Positions 61,260 to 64,000 of a stretch of 64,000 bases of DNA are shown here, piece after piece (position 1 is the stretch's first letter; the number at the start of each line of letters is the position of its first letter). Made by a program: the position numbers and the translations under genes. The notes under the pieces were generated by a model. The model was not told where the DNA came from. It saw only the letters and a program-made list of their open reading frames with translations, and did no database searches. Origin of the DNA: an archaeon (lineage in GTDB: Archaea; Thermoproteota; Nitrososphaeria; Nitrososphaerales; Gagatemarchaeaceae); assembly GCA_021819105.1 (NCBI GenBank), contig JAKASK010000002.1, positions 22,992 to 86,991 of the forward strand, written 5' to 3'.

Positions 61260-61752
61260 CGAGGTCCTTGTTCAGGCGGCGGGCGAGCGACCTTAACTTT
61301 TTCCAGTGGCTCCCGCGCCAATACAGCCTTCCGCAGCCGACGCACCTGAAGAAGAGGCGGTGCCTTCGCTCCACCGAAGGTGGGACCTTCCCCGCCACCT
61401 CGGCCCTCCCGAGCGTCTCCAGCTCGCCGCCGCACATCGAGCAGAGGGGGGCGCCCCTTAGCAGCGGGACCCCGTTCACTTCGCACGCCCTGGCTATCGC
61501 GGACACCCTGGCCCCGTCGCTCCTCTCCGTCAGGTGGAAGGCTAGCCGGCCCTTCGAGGCGGCCCGGCCGGCGAGCTCCCGGTCGGAGGTGAGCAGTATT
61601 CTCTCCTCCCGCCCCGCGGCCTCCAGGAGACCCGTGTCGTCCCCTGCCCTGTAATATGTCGTGTCGAAGCCCAGGGCCCTCAGCTTCCTGGACAGGGAGC
61701 CGAGCATGGCGTCGGCGATGAACCGGGTCCTCGCGCGTCCGCGTGGTGGCAT
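61009..61752 (-). CDS. Mut7-C RNase-domain protein (possibly frameshifted 3' end)
   Basis: 247 residues as read. Residues 1-165 are a Mut7-C/DUF82 protein: FIADAMLGSLSRKLRALGFDTTYY (PIN-like fold), ILLTSDRELA, then a zinc ribbon CSMCGGEL and CVGCGRLYWRGSHWKKL. Family members end soon after this. The remaining 80 residues are Arg/Gly-rich and lie in another frame inside the AMMECR1 gene. A TGA at 61274-61272 in the AMMECR1 frame is where a 1-nt shift would end the protein. Either frameshift or true overlap. Confidence 0.7.
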   Translation of the reverse strand: MPPRGRARTRFIADAMLGSLSRKLRALGFDTTYYRAGDDTGLLEAAGREERILLTSDRELAGRAASKGRLAFHLTERSDGARVSAIARACEVNGVPLLRGAPLCSMCGGELETLGRAEVAGKVPPSVERRHRLFFRCVGCGRLYWRGSHWKKLRSLARRLNKDLVATHIGRRKAGRAPRQGRPRGSRPGKPRRERAKAPPSVLRKEGGLRDTQQAGGWGQEPEGMHRLLGACQAPRGSDQGRRRLRL

Positions 61753-61766
61753 CTTGCGCCCGGGGG

Positions 61767-62855
61767 CTACCTGGTCGCCTCGGTGGACCTGACCGCCTCG
61801 TAGAGCCTTCGCGCGGCCGGGTCCTTCTCGAAGTGGTCTCTGATCGGCCGGATTATCTCGTCCAAGGACGCGGCCACTCCCTTCTTCAGGTCGGCAGGGT
61901 GGAGCTTCCCCGACACAAAGGCGTCCGCCAGCTCCCCATAGGAGAAGTACTCCACGTTGCCCCCGTACTTCTCAGGACGTTCTATCAGCATTGACTTCCG
62001 CTTCCTGAAGACTATGTACCTCGAGTACTCCGTGAGCGCGTTCCCCTCGACCACCTTGGGCGGGCAGTAGGCCGAGTTGATCTTCCTGGCTATCACTTCG
62101 GGGCCGTCGTGGACGAAGATGGACGTCTCAGGCTTGCTCTTGCTCATCTTGCTCGCTATCTCGGCGTCGAGGGCGCTGTTCTCGTCGTAGCCTTCCGGCT
62201 CCTTCTTCCCCTCGAGGCCGATGAGCATGTGGTGGTGGACGGCCACCGGTTTCTTCCACTTCATCTTGTCGGCGATCTCCCTGGCGAGAATATTCGCCCT
62301 CCTCTGGTCCAGCCCCAGCTGGCAGATGTCGACGTCGAGCCAGAAGATGTCAGCCACCTGCATCATCGGATAGAACAGCTGCGCGGCCTGCAGCGCCTCC
62401 TTGCTGGTCCTGCCGGCGATGGTGAGCGCCCTCTGCGCACGGGCCAGGGTGGAGTTCTGGGCCACGGTCACCACCCTTTTCCAGTACTCCTCCTCCCTTG
62501 CTGCGTCGCTGGTCCAGAGCACGTCGACCTTGGTCATGTCGACCCCGGCCGCCTTCCAGACCTCGACGAAGTACCGCCCCACCTGCTGGATCTTCTCAAG
62601 GTCTCCCCCCATCTTGTTGTTGACCCAGGCGAACCAGTCGGCGATCCAGAGCTTCATCCTGACCCCCGCCTTCAGCATGTCGTCGACGAGGATGGGGCGA
62701 AGCACTCCGAAGGGGAGGTGGGCAAGGCCGCTCGGTTCGAACCCATCGTAGGCGCTGGGGTGGGCCTTCGCCTCCAGCAGAGACCTGAGCTCCGTCTCGG
62801 TGATGATCTCCTCGCCGACCTGCCTGATCAGCCCGAGCCGGGTGTCGACGTCCAA
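61767..62855 (-). CDS. tyrS: tyrosyl-tRNA synthetase
   Basis: 362 residues from TTG 62855; TTTTAATC lies 31 nt upstream. Tyr-binding start YDGFEPSGLAHLPFGVLRP (HIGH-like). QVADIFWLDVDICQLGLDQRRAN follows, then the KMSKS motif in IASKMSKSKPETSIFVHD. Archaeal-type TyrRS without the bacterial S4 domain. First gene of a four-gene unit with the Mut7-C, AMMECR1 and glycosyltransferase genes. Confidence 0.95.
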   Translation of the reverse strand: MDVDTRLGLIRQVGEEIITETELRSLLEAKAHPSAYDGFEPSGLAHLPFGVLRPILVDDMLKAGVRMKLWIADWFAWVNNKMGGDLEKIQQVGRYFVEVWKAAGVDMTKVDVLWTSDAAREEEYWKRVVTVAQNSTLARAQRALTIAGRTSKEALQAAQLFYPMMQVADIFWLDVDICQLGLDQRRANILAREIADKMKWKKPVAVHHHMLIGLEGKKEPEGYDENSALDAEIASKMSKSKPETSIFVHDGPEVIARKINSAYCPPKVVEGNALTEYSRYIVFRKRKSMLIERPEKYGGNVEYFSYGELADAFVSGKLHPADLKKGVAASLDEIIRPIRDHFEKDPAARRLYEAVRSTEATR

Positions 62856-62941
62856 GGGTGGCGCTACGCCCCCTTCCTGTCGATTAAAACAGTTGGCCGC
62901 GAGGCCCAGGTGGCCCGTCGGGAACGCTTTTCAGGCGACAG

Positions 62942-63721
62942 GTGAATCGTACTGGCGTGGCGTTGGGCTTGGACGGCATTCTGCAGGCTCTGCCGATAGA
63001 CAACGGGACCCTGCAAGTCCTCCTTCTGGTCGTGGAGCTGGTCCTCCTGGTGGCCACCTTGGCGCTGCTGGTCCTGAACAGGAGAGAGACGAAGTCGAGG
63101 GAGCTCCTCATGCGGCACTTCTCCTCTGTCGCAGACGTCATAACGCGCCAGGAGTACTTCGTCGCGGTCATCGACTCCATCCAGCGGTCACAGAAGACCC
63201 TGGTGGGCATCATCACGGGGAGCCCTCCGTCGAACGAGGAAGGGGAGATTATCCGCCAGATACTGAACTCGGTGGCCGAGGCCTCTAAGCGGAAGGTGGA
63301 AATCCGTTACCTGCTTCCCCTGGCCCCTGACAGGCTGAAGATGGGGAGGCTCTACTCCAAGAGCGGGGCCCGGGTGGAGTTCAGCCCCTCGGTCCTGATC
63401 AGCGACGCGAGGTACACCTGCGTTGACGCCAAGGTGGTCCTCGTCGGAATCCCGGAGCGGAGCGGAAAGAACGAGCCCACCAGGAAGGGATACACAATGA
63501 CATCGGAGAGCGTCGCTCGCCTCTTCACCAGGGACTTTGAAGAGCAGTGGGCCGCCCCCGGGGCGAGGACCTATCACGACTACCTCAGGGAGCTTGTCGG
63601 CCAGGCCAGGGCGTCGAACCCGAGCGCCTCCTCGGAGCTCATGGCGGGGAACCTCGGGGTCGGGAATGAGGACGTCGAGGATGCCCTCAGGGACCTCGGG
63701 CAGGCCGCGGGGACGACCTGA
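62942..63721 (+). CDS. membrane-anchored protein with a TrmB-C/PLD-like domain
   Basis: 259 residues from GTG 62942 (or GTG 62957). One N-terminal membrane helix (LLLVVELVLLVATLALLVL). A soluble domain at about 65-225 (QKTLVGIITGSPP, KVEIRYLLPLAPDRL, GARVEFSPSVLISDARYTCVDAKVVLVGIP, RLFTRDFEEQW) resembles the PLD-like sensory domain of TrmB regulators. The HKD catalytic pattern is not seen. Function unknown. Confidence 0.6.
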   Translation: MNRTGVALGLDGILQALPIDNGTLQVLLLVVELVLLVATLALLVLNRRETKSRELLMRHFSSVADVITRQEYFVAVIDSIQRSQKTLVGIITGSPPSNEEGEIIRQILNSVAEASKRKVEIRYLLPLAPDRLKMGRLYSKSGARVEFSPSVLISDARYTCVDAKVVLVGIPERSGKNEPTRKGYTMTSESVARLFTRDFEEQWAAPGARTYHDYLRELVGQARASNPSASSELMAGNLGVGNEDVEDALRDLGQAAGTT

Positions 63722-63768
63722 GAAGCGCCTTCAACGCACATTAAGCCGCTCACCCCGGCGGTTGCAGT

Positions 63769-64000
63769 TTGAGCGCAGGGGTCTCCAAGCGCGCCATCCT
63801 GAAGTCGCTCGCAATCGGGGTCGGAGCGGCCATGGGGCTCACCGCCCTCGGCTTCGACACCAGCGTCTCTCTGTCCACCTACGGCCTTTACCTCGGGGCC
63901 TACGGCCCCTTCGCAGTGATTGCCGGCGTGCCGATCCTGCTCAACTTCGCGTTCGCGTTCGCGCTCCTGAAGGCGGATCAGAAGTTCATCAGGTATTCGA
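63769..64000 (+). CDS. membrane protein, 3' truncated by the window end
   Basis: 77 codons from TTG 63769, with CATTAAGCC 27 nt upstream. Starts SAGVSKRAILKSLAIGVGAAMG and has two hydrophobic helices (GLYLGAYGPFAVIAGVPILL, NFAFAFALL). The sequence runs off the end. No family can be assigned. Confidence 0.55.
   Translation, partial: MSAGVSKRAILKSLAIGVGAAMGLTALGFDTSVSLSTYGLYLGAYGPFAVIAGVPILLNFAFAFALLKADQKFIRYS

Noticed and set aside
62725..62760. Sequence GGTTCGAACCC resembling a tRNA T arm.
   Set aside because: It lies inside the TyrRS coding sequence and no cloverleaf can be drawn around it.

Overview
The window is gene-dense, GC-rich archaeal chromosome. The archaeal assignment rests on RadA plus a RadA paralogue, an Lsm protein, a Rio2-type kinase, an RqcH-type NFACT protein, archaeal-type TyrRS and AsnRS, DUF373 and AMMECR1 proteins, an AbrB-PhoU protein, a ThiN-domain regulator, and TATA-like boxes about 25-31 nt upstream of many TTG, GTG or ATG starts. 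A relative of Thaumarchaeota/Nitrososphaeria that lives on organic acids is my best guess, by inference only. I found no rRNA, tRNA, CRISPR array, insertion sequence or prophage. No gap between genes exceeds about 180 bp.

Layout. 1-9 kb: end of an M1 aminopeptidase with HEAT repeats, a GMC alcohol oxidase operon, an RNase J-like nuclease and the TldD/TldE pair. 9-18.9 kb: TrpB2, an ACT-domain regulator, sugar kinase, ECF-like membrane protein, isocitrate dehydrogenase, acylphosphatase, MarC, an Fe-S assembly protein (MIP18 type), YbaK, AbrB-PhoU and CTP synthase. 19-21.6 kb: a thiamine locus, with a ThiR-like regulator divergent from a small transporter and a PurM-fold protein. 21.6-24.2 kb: (deoxy)nucleoside sugar use (DeoC, ribokinase, nucleoside hydrolase). 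24.2-31 kb: information-processing genes (Rio2, Lsm, RadB, NFACT) mixed with a cupin, a metallo-beta-lactamase protein and orphans.

31-47.8 kb is an acyl-CoA island. An operon of acyl-CoA dehydrogenase, ETF beta, ETF alpha and a membrane Fe-S oxidoreductase should pass electrons to quinone. Around it lie PrpD-like, luciferase-like, UbiA/MenA-like, acetoacetyl-CoA synthetase, a cysteine-less thiolase-fold protein with a DUF35 partner, branched-chain aminotransferase, a canonical thiolase and an acyl-CoA ligase. 47.8-64 kb: DUF373, cis-prenyltransferase and an eL22-like ribosomal protein; a PadR regulator with a palindrome in front of inositol-phosphate synthase; a large surface protein; RadA, AsnRS, a ThiI-like protein with an altered PP-loop; and a TyrRS/Mut7-C/AMMECR1/glycosyltransferase operon.

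The most interesting items are the eL22-like protein, the thiolase-fold protein lacking both catalytic cysteines beside DUF35, the single palindromic TATA box apparently shared by the thiamine regulator and transporter, the PadR/inositol operator, and several enzymes with a key residue replaced. Protein assignments come from reading the translations by eye, without database searches.
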